Shown: positions 44,227-53,787, counted from the first letter of the stretch. The stretch is DNA of 64,000 nucleotides from Desulfomonilaceae bacterium (GCA_041662605.1 JBAZSD010000024.1:1-64000), one strand, 5' to 3'. The notes: generated by a model not told the origin, from the sequence alone. A program made the numbers and translations.

Positions 44227-44264
44227 ACATGGATGAAATCACTCCTTTTCGATTTTATCCATGT
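44227..44264. terminator. bidirectional terminator between convergent genes
   Basis: ACATGGATGAAATC (44227-44240) pairs with GATTTTATCCATGT (44251-44264), a 14-bp stem with GU pairs, followed by CCTTTT on the plus strand. It overlaps the last codons of the minus gene. Confidence 0.55.
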
Positions 44265-44520
44265 CCTTTTGCCACTCTTTCCAGGCTTTTTTCTCACAAT
44301 CCTCAATACACTTGAAATAGAGCCGCCACATGCTATCTGCGCCGCCGCCTCGCCACATCAGATCTACGCCATACCTGTCCTTACATTCTTTTATGCACCA
44401 GGTCCGTTCCTGTTCCACGCTTTCAGATGCCCCGACAGGCCCTACAAACGCTTGAAAACCGGCGCCCAGAATTACAATCAGCATGACTCCAAAAAAAACG
44501 AGGATACGTCTTCTGGTCAT
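44239..44520 (-). CDS. small exported Cys-containing protein
   Basis: 93 residues from ATG 44520 with AAGGAGAGG upstream. An amino-terminal signal or anchor (ILVFFGVMLIVILGAG) then a charged helical domain with CIKECKDRYG and CIEDCEKKAW, two CxxxC motifs spaced to form a helical hairpin (twin CX3C type). Function unknown. Confidence 0.65.
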   Translation of the reverse strand: MTRRRILVFFGVMLIVILGAGFQAFVGPVGASESVEQERTWCIKECKDRYGVDLMWRGGGADSMWRLYFKCIEDCEKKAWKEWQKDMDKIEKE

Positions 44521-44719
44521 GACCACCTCTCCTTGATGCTGGGTTGATAAACGGAAACTACGAACAAGTATCTCTCCATAATATAATCCTCAGTTCCAAT
44601 CCAGGAAATTTGTGGCGCCAGGGTCTCAGGCGTCTAACGGTAAGGTTCAACCGGACCGCAATAAAAGAATCACAGACACTGACGCCTGTCATGTCAGGAA
44701 TGACGGAGAATGAAGATGG

Positions 44720-46876
44720 TCAGACGGCCTTCTCAAGGACGTGGAGAGCCTTTGGGGATACGGACGTAAAGTGCGTCTTGATATAATGAACTCCATCAAC
44801 CGCTTCAAGTGAAATTACTTTGGCGTAAATTACGGCTTCGGAGATTTCTCCCTTTTCGTCATGAGGTACTATCATCACGTTTTCCCAAAGCTCCAGGGGC
44901 TCAGGGCAGGTCATAACAGCTTCCCTATGGGAAACTTGTCTCATCGTTCCTGGGTTTCCGTGGGACGAGACGGTTTTTTGGCTCAGCCGATAGAAAGTCA
45001 TAGTTATTGGCTTCTCGAGAACTCTGAGAGTTTCCTCAAGGCGCTTCAGAGCAACCGTGTACTTGCCTCTAATTCCTATCACATCATAAAGTTTGACCTT
45101 TCCCTGAAAGCCTTTCATTTCAATCTCAAGTATGTCTTTAACCTCAAGGATATCCGACAGGCGGTCGTAAGTTGATTGAGATACAAGGACCTGGCCGCCG
45201 ACAGTAAAGGATTCCATCCTGCCTGTGAAATTGACATCCGGCCCTACTGCTCCATACTTTTTCCGTTTATCCGAGCCGATATTTCCAACAACTACGTTTC
45301 CTGTATTAACCGCAATTCCCATTTCGAGTGTGGGCAGCCCATCGGCTATGTTCCAGGCGTTTATTTCGGCCATTGCTTCCTGCATCTTCAAAGCGCACGC
45401 CACGGCCCGTTCAGGGTGATCCTCGAGTGGTTCAGGGGCGCCGAAAAATGCAAGTATCCCATCTCCTATTATTTCATCAATAATCCCTCTGAAATCGATC
45501 AGCGTGTCGACCATTCTTCCCAGATAACGATTAAGAAGAGTGATTATGTTTTCAGGATTCATATTTGCTGTGAGAGCCGTAAAGCCTCTAATATCAGACA
45601 TCATCATCGATATTTCCCGGATCTCGCCACCGAGTTTTAACCCATCACTAGACTGAAGCAGCCTGTTGACAACTTCCTGGGTGACGTATCGGCCAAACGC
45701 GTCCCTTATGAAATCCCGTTCTTTCAGTCCCTGGGCCATTTGAGTAAATGACTGGGCCAGCAAGCCAACTTCATCGGTGCGATTTGCAGCCTTCAGTTCA
45801 ATATCGAGTTCCCCGACAGCGACCTTTTTGGTAGCGGCCGCCATCTCTTTGAGTGGTCTGGCTATGGATCTCGCTACAAAGACGCTAACAAGAACGAGAA
45901 GCCCAATCCCTAAAATACTCACTATAAAGGTCTTGTGGTGAAGCTGATCAACTTCCGAAAACAGTTCGCTTTTAGGGAATACTGCGCCGAATACCCAGCC
46001 CGTGGACAAAATATGTGAATAGGCTAGAAACGAATCCTGTCCTCCCAGACTTGAGCCAACGTCTATAAAGCCTTTCTTTGATCCGAGAATTTCTCTTCCT
46101 ATAGACCGTAACCGTTCATCACCATGCGACTCTGCCAGGCTGAACAATGACTCTTTCATCACATAATCGGAATTCGGATGAGCCACAAAAGTTCCCGTGT
46201 TTGTAACCACAAAACAAAAACCGTCTTTTGTCTCATTAACACTGGTTACAAGTTTTTCCAGCCAGCCAAGACTTACATCAGAGGCTATTATCCCCCGCAC
46301 GCCAAGTTGTTTCCCATCTTCTGAAAGTTCAAAGAATGGGTATGAGTAAGTCACTAATAAAACGCCTCCTGCGCTCTCGTCGAAATATGGTTCACTTGGA
46401 ACAGGAGTCTTCAATTGCACGGGAATGTAAAACCAGTCTTGCTGAAAATAGCTTTGCCCCGGCGCGTCCCCATTGGAGAATTTCAGACCATCCGGCGCTT
46501 TATAGTAATATGGCTCGTACTTCAGGATATTCTTGTTGAAAGCGTAAGGCTGAAAGGCCATTGCCATGCCGTAAATTTCCGAATTATCTACCACCATCCG
46601 TCGAAGTGTTTCCAAAAGGGTTTTTTCATCCCAATTCGAGGTTTCGAGAAATCCTGCGAAACTTTTGGAAACCTTTCCCACAGCCAGGAACTCCTGTTCA
46701 ATCTTACGGGACATTCCGACGGCCAGATTTAGGGCGCCATCTTTGGACTCATCCAGTATTATCTGTCGAGAACTCACATAACTGTAAGTCAGAACAAGGG
46801 CGAAAACCATTCCGGCGCCTAACAGAACCAGGAGAGTCAGCTTTAACGCGATACTACTATGGAAACGACCAGTCAT
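44720..46876 (-). CDS. transmembrane adenylate/guanylate cyclase with Cache sensor
   Basis: 718 residues; ATG overlaps the stop of the binding-protein gene (ATGA). TM about 10-32, dCache periplasmic sensor about 35-305, TM about 312-335, HAMP about 335-390, class III cyclase about 415-590 with MSDIRGFTALTANM (metal Asp), EIIGDGILAFFGAP (second Asp), GIAVNTGNVVVGNIGS, and DVNFTGRMES in the transition-state region. The final 100 residues (from about 625) resemble a PilZ-like barrel but lack a clear RxxxR, so c-di-GMP binding is doubtful. Product cAMP or cGMP cannot be told. Confidence 0.88.
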   Translation of the reverse strand: MTGRFHSSIALKLTLLVLLGAGMVFALVLTYSYVSSRQIILDESKDGALNLAVGMSRKIEQEFLAVGKVSKSFAGFLETSNWDEKTLLETLRRMVVDNSEIYGMAMAFQPYAFNKNILKYEPYYYKAPDGLKFSNGDAPGQSYFQQDWFYIPVQLKTPVPSEPYFDESAGGVLLVTYSYPFFELSEDGKQLGVRGIIASDVSLGWLEKLVTSVNETKDGFCFVVTNTGTFVAHPNSDYVMKESLFSLAESHGDERLRSIGREILGSKKGFIDVGSSLGGQDSFLAYSHILSTGWVFGAVFPKSELFSEVDQLHHKTFIVSILGIGLLVLVSVFVARSIARPLKEMAAATKKVAVGELDIELKAANRTDEVGLLAQSFTQMAQGLKERDFIRDAFGRYVTQEVVNRLLQSSDGLKLGGEIREISMMMSDIRGFTALTANMNPENIITLLNRYLGRMVDTLIDFRGIIDEIIGDGILAFFGAPEPLEDHPERAVACALKMQEAMAEINAWNIADGLPTLEMGIAVNTGNVVVGNIGSDKRKKYGAVGPDVNFTGRMESFTVGGQVLVSQSTYDRLSDILEVKDILEIEMKGFQGKVKLYDVIGIRGKYTVALKRLEETLRVLEKPITMTFYRLSQKTVSSHGNPGTMRQVSHREAVMTCPEPLELWENVMIVPHDEKGEISEAVIYAKVISLEAVDGVHYIKTHFTSVSPKALHVLEKAV

Positions 46877-47844
46877 TTGGTTCCCCGATAAAAATCTTCA
46901 AACCTCACATGATCTTCCACAAATCCCAGCGACCGGAGCGTGTCTGTAACCAGAAGGTATTGTTTCTGATCAAGCTTCCCGAGAACGGCCCTGTCTCCAT
47001 CCGGAAAAATTAAATCTTTCATACGGGCCAGCATCCACATCTGATGGGCCCGGTTTGTTCCCGTGTGTGCAGCGTGGGTGTACTTCATCACCACATCGAG
47101 GGTTTCGTCCTGGCGCTCCAGCGCATAAACCCAGCCTTTCAGGGATGCCTGAACAAAACTTTCACAGACTTTGGGGTTTTCATTCAGAGTTTTTTCGAGA
47201 CAATAGATCCCGTCTTCCGGGAAATTCAGACCGTAATCACTGAAAAAGAAGGTGGTTAGTTCCTTGGGGTCAAAGCCGCTGTTTAGGATGGTATGATACT
47301 CATTATACCACATGGCCGATATTGCATCGACTCCTCCCTTGAGAAACAGGTTTATGGAACTGTACATCGGTATTTCAATTACGTTGAGATGATGTAATTT
47401 GAACAATGCGAGAGGCTGTATCCTGAAATCTCCCTGCCAGAGGCCGACCCGCCTGCCGTTAAGGTCTTCAAGCGAATTAATTCCGCTAGACTTCCTGGCG
47501 ATCAGCATCAGGGCCGAGCGTTGAATAATTTGGGCGAGATTCACCAGCTTCGTTCCAGAGGAGCGCTTTTGAACGGCCGTTGAGACCCAGGACGTGCAAA
47601 AGGTCGCCTGACCGGATTCCAAAGCCTCCAGAGGCGGATTCGTTGGGCCACCCACCAGGAATTCCACATTCAGGCCGGCGTCTTTGTAGAAACCTTTCTC
47701 AAAAGCCATCATGTAGCCGGCGAACTGAGCTTGAGGGATCCATTGAGGGAGAAAAGTCACGTGGATGAGCGGCGAATCACTGGCCATAAGATTGGAACCC
47801 AGAAGCGCCATGCAAATTGTAAGGACCAATATGACCTTTTTCAT
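46873..47844 (-). CDS. NMT1/THI5-like periplasmic substrate-binding protein
   Basis: 323 residues with a signal peptide (MKKVILVLTICMALLGSNLM). Family pattern: VTFLPQWIPQAQFAGYMMAF, KGFYKDAGLNVEF, and the segment SINLFLKGGVDAISAMWYNE. Such proteins usually serve ABC importers of pyrimidine precursors or alkylated compounds. Here no permease or ATPase is present; the gene overlaps a membrane cyclase with a periplasmic sensor, so it probably delivers its ligand to that sensor. Confidence 0.88.
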   Translation of the reverse strand: MKKVILVLTICMALLGSNLMASDSPLIHVTFLPQWIPQAQFAGYMMAFEKGFYKDAGLNVEFLVGGPTNPPLEALESGQATFCTSWVSTAVQKRSSGTKLVNLAQIIQRSALMLIARKSSGINSLEDLNGRRVGLWQGDFRIQPLALFKLHHLNVIEIPMYSSINLFLKGGVDAISAMWYNEYHTILNSGFDPKELTTFFFSDYGLNFPEDGIYCLEKTLNENPKVCESFVQASLKGWVYALERQDETLDVVMKYTHAAHTGTNRAHQMWMLARMKDLIFPDGDRAVLGKLDQKQYLLVTDTLRSLGFVEDHVRFEDFYRGTK

Positions 47845-48004
47845 CGACCCTCTGAGGAAAAGAACGGATGTGATTACAAACTTTCACACGATATTGTACA
47901 AATTTATCATAAAATATTACAAAGTTTTATGTTAAATTTACCTTTTTCGGAGTTTTATCCCTTGTTTGAGGCGCTCCATATCCTTGAACTAGTTCCAAAG
48001 CCCA

Positions 48005-49651
48005 TTGACGAATAACGCATTGCCAAGAAATAATTCCGAAATAATGAGAAGCGTGCGCTCACGGGACACCGGTCCCGAATTGCTTTTTCGCAAGGCGCTC
48101 TGGAGGAGGGGAATAAGATACAGGCTATGCGCAAAGGACATGCCGGGCAAACCGGATATTGTAGTTCCTTCTCTAAGACTCGCTATTTTTATCGATGGGG
48201 ATTTCTGGCATGGAGGCCAGTGGAGCCGAAGAAATTTGTCTTCGCTTGAAGATCAATTTACTAAAACTGGATCCCGCGAATACTGGCTTGCCAAGATTCG
48301 TAGAAACATGGATCGTGATTGCGGATCCACTTCAATCCTCCTTTCGCAAGGATGGAGAGTAATAAGGTTTTGGGAGAGCGACATCAAGAAAAATTTGGAA
48401 AACTGCCTTGCCGCTGTATGCGAAATAAACAAAAAACCTGTCGAACCAACATCGTTCAGTCTCGCTCCCCAGAAAAATTTTGCGGAATTTTTCGCAGGGA
48501 TAGGTCTTGTACGGATGGCTCTGGAGCGTCACGGCTGGAGAGTGGCTTACGCGAACGATATTGACCGCAACAAATACAGAATGTACTCGCAAAGATTTCA
48601 AGACAAACCCGACCTTGTCGACTTACAGGATATCCACAAAATTTCCGCTGACAGGATCCCGGACGTCACACTTGCGACTGCTTCGTTTCCCTGCAATGAC
48701 CTGTCTGTGGCCGGTTCCAGAAACGGACTTAACGGAAAAAAATCGTCATCATTTTGGGAATTCATGAGATTGCTTGAGGAAATGAATTATAGACGTCCCC
48801 CTATAGTCCTTATAGAGAATGTGCCTGGGTTTCTCAATTCCGACAACGGCAAAGACTTTAGGGACGCCATGATGGCTTTGAATAATCTGGGATATTCGGT
48901 TGACCCTTTTTTGGTGGACGCCGTGTGGTTTGTCCCGCAAAGCAGGCTCAGGCTTTTCGTCATAGCTCAAATATTCGACAAATCACGCGAGACAACGGAT
49001 AAGTTAACCGTACGGGCGCTCGAGTCCAATTTTAGGCCGAAAAAGTTAGTAGACTTTATCAATAAGAATCCGGAGATTGCCTGGAACATCAGGGAAATGC
49101 CCCAAATAACTTCATCCGGATTAACGCTGACTGACATTATTCATGACCCACCAGATGAATCCCCTGAATGGTGGAGCCCGAAAAGGGCCGCTTATTTACT
49201 CAGTCAGATGAGTCCAAGGCATAGAAAGGCGGCCGAATTGATGATGTCAGGATCAAGCTGGTCCTATGGAACGGTCTTCAGACGAATAAGGAACGGCAAA
49301 TCAATGGCCGAACTGCGTACCGACGGGATCGCCGGCTGTTTGAGAACTCCTCGAGGAGGTAGCGCCAAACAGATTGTTGTCAAGGCCGGTAAAGGCGACT
49401 TTTTCGCTCGCCTACTCACGCCATTGGAATGCGCGAGGCTCATGGGGGCGGGCGATAACAATCTTCCTTCCTCTGCAAGCCAGGCTTTTTTTGGGTTCGG
49501 AGACGCTGTTTGTGTTCCAGTGATTGAATGGATAGCCATCCACAGGTTAAATCCACTTGTTACGGAACTGATGAGGGGGAAACCTTTGTATCCCATTCAG
49601 TCCGCGTTATCTGAAAAGGTAAAATGTGATCCGTCGAGTGATATCCAATGA
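48005..49651 (+). CDS. fusion of Vsr-type mismatch endonuclease and C5-cytosine DNA methyltransferase
   Basis: 548 residues from TTG 48005 (no ribosome site; ATG 48044 would cut into the Vsr domain). Residues about 1-140 are Vsr-like: SRDTGPELLFRKAL, MPGKPDIVV (catalytic Asp), FIDGDFWHG, IRRNMDRD, SQGWRVIRFWES. From about 155 a full methyltransferase: NFAEFFAGIGLVRMALERHG (I), TASFPCNDLSVAG (IV, catalytic Cys), IENVPGFL (VI), VPQSRLRLFVIA (VIII), FFGFGDAVCVPVIEW (X). It should methylate a C5 site and nick T:G mismatches from deamination at that site. The zinc ligands of E. coli Vsr are replaced (Asp, Gly, Trp, Ser). Confidence 0.9.
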   Translation: MTNNALPRNNSEIMRSVRSRDTGPELLFRKALWRRGIRYRLCAKDMPGKPDIVVPSLRLAIFIDGDFWHGGQWSRRNLSSLEDQFTKTGSREYWLAKIRRNMDRDCGSTSILLSQGWRVIRFWESDIKKNLENCLAAVCEINKKPVEPTSFSLAPQKNFAEFFAGIGLVRMALERHGWRVAYANDIDRNKYRMYSQRFQDKPDLVDLQDIHKISADRIPDVTLATASFPCNDLSVAGSRNGLNGKKSSSFWEFMRLLEEMNYRRPPIVLIENVPGFLNSDNGKDFRDAMMALNNLGYSVDPFLVDAVWFVPQSRLRLFVIAQIFDKSRETTDKLTVRALESNFRPKKLVDFINKNPEIAWNIREMPQITSSGLTLTDIIHDPPDESPEWWSPKRAAYLLSQMSPRHRKAAELMMSGSSWSYGTVFRRIRNGKSMAELRTDGIAGCLRTPRGGSAKQIVVKAGKGDFFARLLTPLECARLMGAGDNNLPSSASQAFFGFGDAVCVPVIEWIAIHRLNPLVTELMRGKPLYPIQSALSEKVKCDPSSDIQ

Positions 49652-50460
49652 TTGACCCTGAAAAGACCCTCTTTATCTATGAAATAAAAAGCAGTCTTCC
49701 GGATTTTCTGCCGGACCCGCCCAATACGTTGATTGGGGTCTGGAATGAGGACGATTTTTCTTATGTATTCTTTCTGGAGCCCGAAGATCATTACGTGGAA
49801 GGTTTGTGCTCGTCGTGCGACGCCATCCTCAGTTCAAGACATGAGATGAGATACAAGGATTGGCAGGAAGGTATCCCGGATGTTGGGTTAAGTATAGCCG
49901 GACAGAGGTTTGTCCCGTTTCGGGAAAACGCTCACGATGAAAACTCGATATTTCTTGATCCATCGGTTGTCTTTGGAGATGGAAATCATCCGACAACCGT
50001 TGCGTGTATCGAATTCATGGTTGACATCATGAAAAAGGATGAAGTCAAATCAGTTCTTGACCTCGGATCAGGCTCAGGGATTCTGGCTCTAACCGCAGCC
50101 GGACTAGGGGCTTCCAAGGTTGTGGCCGCGGACAAGAACCGGCTGGCAGTGCAAGCGACCAGACAAAATGTGAGTCGAAACGGATTTGACGACATCATTG
50201 AGACGCGGGAAGGAGAAGCCAGGATTTTCCTGAATCGTGGCTATGATCTCGTGATGGCGAATTTGCCGTTCAGCGTTTTAAGAGACATAGTCGTATTAAA
50301 GGAAACATCATTGATCAAGACCTGGGTGGTTTCAGGAATCAATTCCGACCAGGCGCTCACGCTGAAAACATTGCTTCAGGAGCAAGGATTTGAAATAAAG
50401 AATGAAAAGTTAACCCCGCCGTGGACCACGTTTGTCGCGGCGCAAAAAGATTTGGAGTGA
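49648..50460 (+). CDS. PrmA-like class I methyltransferase
   Basis: 270 residues; ATG overlaps the preceding stop (ATGA), so translation is coupled. Carboxyl half carries DPSVVFGDGNHPTT, VLDLGSGSGILALTAAGLGA (SAM-binding motif I) and MANLPFSVLRD (motif IV, NLPF), the layout of ribosomal protein L11 methyltransferase. The amino-terminal domain is only loosely PrmA-like and contains CSSC. Target L11 is likely but not certain; the coupling to a DNA methyltransferase gene is odd for prmA. Confidence 0.8.
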   Translation: MIDPEKTLFIYEIKSSLPDFLPDPPNTLIGVWNEDDFSYVFFLEPEDHYVEGLCSSCDAILSSRHEMRYKDWQEGIPDVGLSIAGQRFVPFRENAHDENSIFLDPSVVFGDGNHPTTVACIEFMVDIMKKDEVKSVLDLGSGSGILALTAAGLGASKVVAADKNRLAVQATRQNVSRNGFDDIIETREGEARIFLNRGYDLVMANLPFSVLRDIVVLKETSLIKTWVVSGINSDQALTLKTLLQEQGFEIKNEKLTPPWTTFVAAQKDLE

Positions 50461-50468
50461 ATCATTAA

Positions 50469-51722
50469 ATGGACCACAAGTTGAAAGAACCCGGCGCCGG
50501 ACGATGGATAACAACTAATAAAGAAGGTCTTGGGTTTGACGTGCCGGATAGCCCGGTCATCGGTTATATCGAAGGCGATGGAGTGGGACCTGACATTTGG
50601 GCCGCTTCTCGACCAGTTTTTGACTCGGCTGTCATGAAAGCCTACAAGGGAAGCCGAAAAATCTACTGGTGGAAAATATACGCAGGAGCCGAGAGCTTCA
50701 AAGAATTTGGCTCCTACTTTCCTGAAGAGTCATTCGAGGCTATCAAGAAATGCGTTATCGCCATAAAGGGACCGTTAACAACTCCTGTGGGTGGTGGTTT
50801 TAGAAGCCTCAACGTGACACTCAGACAGAAACTGGATCTGTACGCATGTGTAAGACCTGTCAAATATGTGACCGGCACACCGTCTCCAATGATCAGACCC
50901 GAGGATGTGGACATGGTTGTTTTCCGGGAAAACACAGAGGATGTCTACGCTGGGATTGAATGGAAATCCGGGTCTGTTGAAGCCGTCAAGATGATAAATT
51001 TTCTTGAGGAGGAGATGGGGATACATTTGCCCCTGGATTCCGGTATTGGCGTGAAACCCATGAGTCCTTCAGCGACAAAGAGACTGGTCAGGATGGCGTT
51101 CAAATACGCCATTGATAACAGAAGGAAAAGGGTTACACTGGTTCACAAAGGTAACATAATGAAGTTCACGGAAGGAGCGTTCCGGGACTGGGGTTATGAA
51201 ACGGTAAGGGCCGAATTCCCGGATATAGCTATTTTTGAAGAAGATCTCTTCTCAAAATTTGGTGGTCGTATCCCCGATGGGAAGATACTTGTTAACGACC
51301 GAATTGCGGACGCGATGTTTCAACAGGCTTTGCTTCGGCCCCAGGAATATGAAGTGCTGATTACCCCGAATCTGAATGGTGACTACATCTCTGATGCGCT
51401 GGCGGCCCAGGTTGGTGGTTTGGGAATGGCCCCCGGGGCTAATATTGGTGACACTTGCTCCGTTTTTGAAGCCACTCACGGCAGCGCTCCGAAGTACGCT
51501 GGACAGGATAAAGTAAACCCTGGATCAATGCTGCTTTCCGGGGCCATGATGTTCCGGCGGATAGGCTGGGATGAGACCGCTGAACTGATTGAAAGAGCCC
51601 TGGCCGAAACAATTCAATCAAAGATCGTTACATACGATCTTGCCCGGCTGACGCCCGGTTCGAAAGAGGTTTCATGCTCAGGATTTGGAAAGGCGATCAA
51701 GGATCGGATTGAGAAGAACTGA
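50469..51722 (+). CDS. icd: NADP-dependent isocitrate dehydrogenase
   Basis: 417 residues, GGAG box 11 nt before ATG. Icd type 1 (E. coli-like): YIEGDGVGPDIW, SLNVTLRQKLDLYACVRP with the regulatory Ser, FRENTEDVYAGIE, HKGNIMKFTEGAF, LNGDYISDALAAQVGG. NADP specificity is shown by Lys-Tyr in HGSAPKYAG. It oxidatively decarboxylates isocitrate to 2-oxoglutarate in the TCA cycle. Starts 9 bp after the PrmA-like gene and may share its transcript. Confidence 0.96.
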   Translation: MDHKLKEPGAGRWITTNKEGLGFDVPDSPVIGYIEGDGVGPDIWAASRPVFDSAVMKAYKGSRKIYWWKIYAGAESFKEFGSYFPEESFEAIKKCVIAIKGPLTTPVGGGFRSLNVTLRQKLDLYACVRPVKYVTGTPSPMIRPEDVDMVVFRENTEDVYAGIEWKSGSVEAVKMINFLEEEMGIHLPLDSGIGVKPMSPSATKRLVRMAFKYAIDNRRKRVTLVHKGNIMKFTEGAFRDWGYETVRAEFPDIAIFEEDLFSKFGGRIPDGKILVNDRIADAMFQQALLRPQEYEVLITPNLNGDYISDALAAQVGGLGMAPGANIGDTCSVFEATHGSAPKYAGQDKVNPGSMLLSGAMMFRRIGWDETAELIERALAETIQSKIVTYDLARLTPGSKEVSCSGFGKAIKDRIEKN

Positions 51723-52140
51723 TTGCATAGTTCCGGCGGATTTTTGACGGCCTGTTGTTATTTTTTTTGGAAGCGTTGATTTGTCGATGTTCCAAAAGCT
51801 TATGGTTGACCAATAAGAATGACGTTTAATACCGGAAGCGCTGAAATCAAAGAAAAGCCTTGACTCAATTGTCCTACTTCCCATATTTTCGGTTTTCGCC
51901 GCTTCCGGATTTTATTTTTTTTGTTTTTGTGGTGACTGGAGGGATGAAGTATACCCCGTCCCGAAGAAAACTTTTCCCGGAATGCGGTCTTTGGGACGGG
52001 GCATATATAAAACGAGATTTGGCGCTTTTCAGATCCGCCTGGCTTCCGGCTAGACAAACCAACAAGCAATTAATATTTACAAATAATAGAAATTTCCGGG
52101 GCTTATCCAGGTTGTTTGCATTCCGCATGGCAGGTTCACA
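51723..52140. other. gap and leader of the sugar kinase gene
   Basis: No gene supported. Contains a long hairpin, CCCCGTCCC (51954-51962) with GGGACGGGG (51993-52001), about 140 bp before the next start, without a T run. It may be a leader structure; no riboswitch class recognised. Confidence 0.4.
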
Positions 52141-53124
52141 ATGATAATCACGCGTACACCATTTCGAGTGAGTTTTTGTGGGGGAGGCACTGATCTCCGT
52201 TCCTACTATCAACATGAAGAAGGGGCGGTAGTCAGCGCGACCATAGACAAATACATCTATATCACCATCAACCGCCTGACCCGATATTTCGAACACAGCA
52301 TTTCTCTGAAATATTCGCAAACCGAACTCGTGAACTCAGTTGAGGAAGTCCGACACCCGATAATCAGGGAAGCGCTAAAAATGACAGGGGTCACCGACCG
52401 GGTTGAAATAGCCTCAATGGCTGATATCCCTTCCGGAACCGGCCTGGGATCATCGAGCGCGTACGCTGTGGGACTGCTTCATGCGTTACACACGTTCAAG
52501 GGTGAGGCCGTGTCCGGCAAGAAACTGGCGGAAGAGGCCTGTGAAATTGAAATAGAAATTCTTAATGACCCTATAGGAAAACAGGATCAGTTCATCGCAG
52601 CGTACGGTGGTATATCGCATATCAGATTTAATCCTGATGAAAGTGTCTTTGTAGATCCGGTCATTTGCTCTACGACTACCAGGCAAGCCCTCGAAGGTAA
52701 TCTTATGATTTTCTACACCGGAGTCACCCGTAGGGCCGGAGACATCCTGGAAGTTCAGAAGGCGGAAACCCGCAACAAGATGGAAGTTCTGAGATCGATG
52801 AAGAACCTTTGTAAAGATCTCATTGAAACGCTGAGGGAACCCAAGTCATTGAGCGAATTTGGAGAAATCTTGCATCATGGGTGGTTGCTTAAGAGAAGCC
52901 TCGTGCAGGAAATTTCCAACGACACGATAAACAATTGTTACGAAAGAGCTAGAACCGCCGGCGCGATAGGAGGAAAACTGCTAGGAGCGGGTGGTGGTGG
53001 GTTCCTGTTGTTCTACGTTGAGCCTCAGAACCATTTGCGTGTTAGACAAAGCCTCTCCGATCTAACGGAATTACCGTTTCAGTTTGAGCCACAAGGCAGC
53101 AAGGTAATTTACATATCGGACTGA
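52141..53124 (+). CDS. GHMP-family sugar kinase (D-glycero-D-manno-heptose 7-phosphate kinase-like)
   Basis: 327 residues. RTPFRVSFCGGGTDLRSYYQ opens the fold; the ATP loop is PSGTGLGSSSAYAVG and motif 3 GKLLGAGGGGFLLFY. These match HddA-type kinases that make heptose 1,7-bisphosphate for GDP-heptose, used in surface glycans, though L-fucose kinase-like members share the pattern. No other heptose genes are adjacent. Ribosome site weak (GGCAGG). Confidence 0.85.
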   Translation: MIITRTPFRVSFCGGGTDLRSYYQHEEGAVVSATIDKYIYITINRLTRYFEHSISLKYSQTELVNSVEEVRHPIIREALKMTGVTDRVEIASMADIPSGTGLGSSSAYAVGLLHALHTFKGEAVSGKKLAEEACEIEIEILNDPIGKQDQFIAAYGGISHIRFNPDESVFVDPVICSTTTRQALEGNLMIFYTGVTRRAGDILEVQKAETRNKMEVLRSMKNLCKDLIETLREPKSLSEFGEILHHGWLLKRSLVQEISNDTINNCYERARTAGAIGGKLLGAGGGGFLLFYVEPQNHLRVRQSLSDLTELPFQFEPQGSKVIYISD

Positions 53125-53154
53125 TAAAATACCATGCGCCGGGAACTCCTGTTA

Positions 53155-53379
53155 TTAATGCCGATTGACATGCGCCGAATTCTCAGACAATCCGCAACCG
53201 TATTTCGTCTGCGAGAGGCAAATAAAACTTTCGGTCACGCTGTGACGGCGTCCGAGAAAATCGACAAAGAACTCACTCGCGGTTTTTTTCCAGTAGACTA
53301 AAGCAGCTTCGTCATATTCGGAGTCCAGCACATGCCACCCAGCCTCAATCAGATCATCGATTCTTTTTTCGAGATCCAT
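53155..53379 (-). CDS. hypothetical protein, 74 residues
   Basis: GGAGGGACGGG upstream of ATG supports it. MDLEKRIDDLIEAGWHVLDS begins an acidic helical protein with two cysteines later. Not recognised. Convergent with the sugar kinase gene. Confidence 0.5.
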   Translation of the reverse strand: MDLEKRIDDLIEAGWHVLDSEYDEAALVYWKKTASEFFVDFLGRRHSVTESFICLSQTKYGCGLSENSAHVNRH

Positions 53380-53787
53380 TGCCCGTCCCTCCTTCCGGAG
53401 AAATGAAAGGAGATTAGGTTGCCTTGTTGATATACTATAACCCCAACATACATATTAAACTGGGGACAATGAGGAGTCAAACAAAAATCATGGATTCAAA
53501 ATCTTTTCTTGATCCCGTAGGATTGGTTGAGATAAGCTGAATAAGAGTGTTTCGCTCAAGTTTTATTGCTTCATTACATTCTTAGCGTTCGAAAAACAAA
53601 AATGGCGCCGAATTCGAGTAACAGATTTTTTTGAGAAATGTTTGATTCAACCTTTCCATGTAACCTGTCTTCAAAGGTAGTCAGGAATTGATTACTTTAT
53701 TTGCAACGAAATATTCTTGAAATAAAAACCGATTGTATCTTTTTTACTGTATCGATTGCTTAACGGGATAATTTTAAGGAGGTCGGT
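53380..53787. other. gap before the two-component operon
   Basis: AT-rich, no gene supported. A small CCCCA/TGGGG hairpin at about 53442-53466. The promoter of the 53788 operon should lie in its last part. Confidence 0.4.

Noticed and set aside
47731..48015. Plus-strand frame of 94 codons before the Vsr-Dcm fusion
   Set aside because: Begins inside the binding-protein gene on the other strand and has no ribosome site.
51860..52144. Frame of 94 codons overlapping the sugar kinase start
   Set aside because: Spans the leader hairpin, composition non-coding, start without ribosome site.
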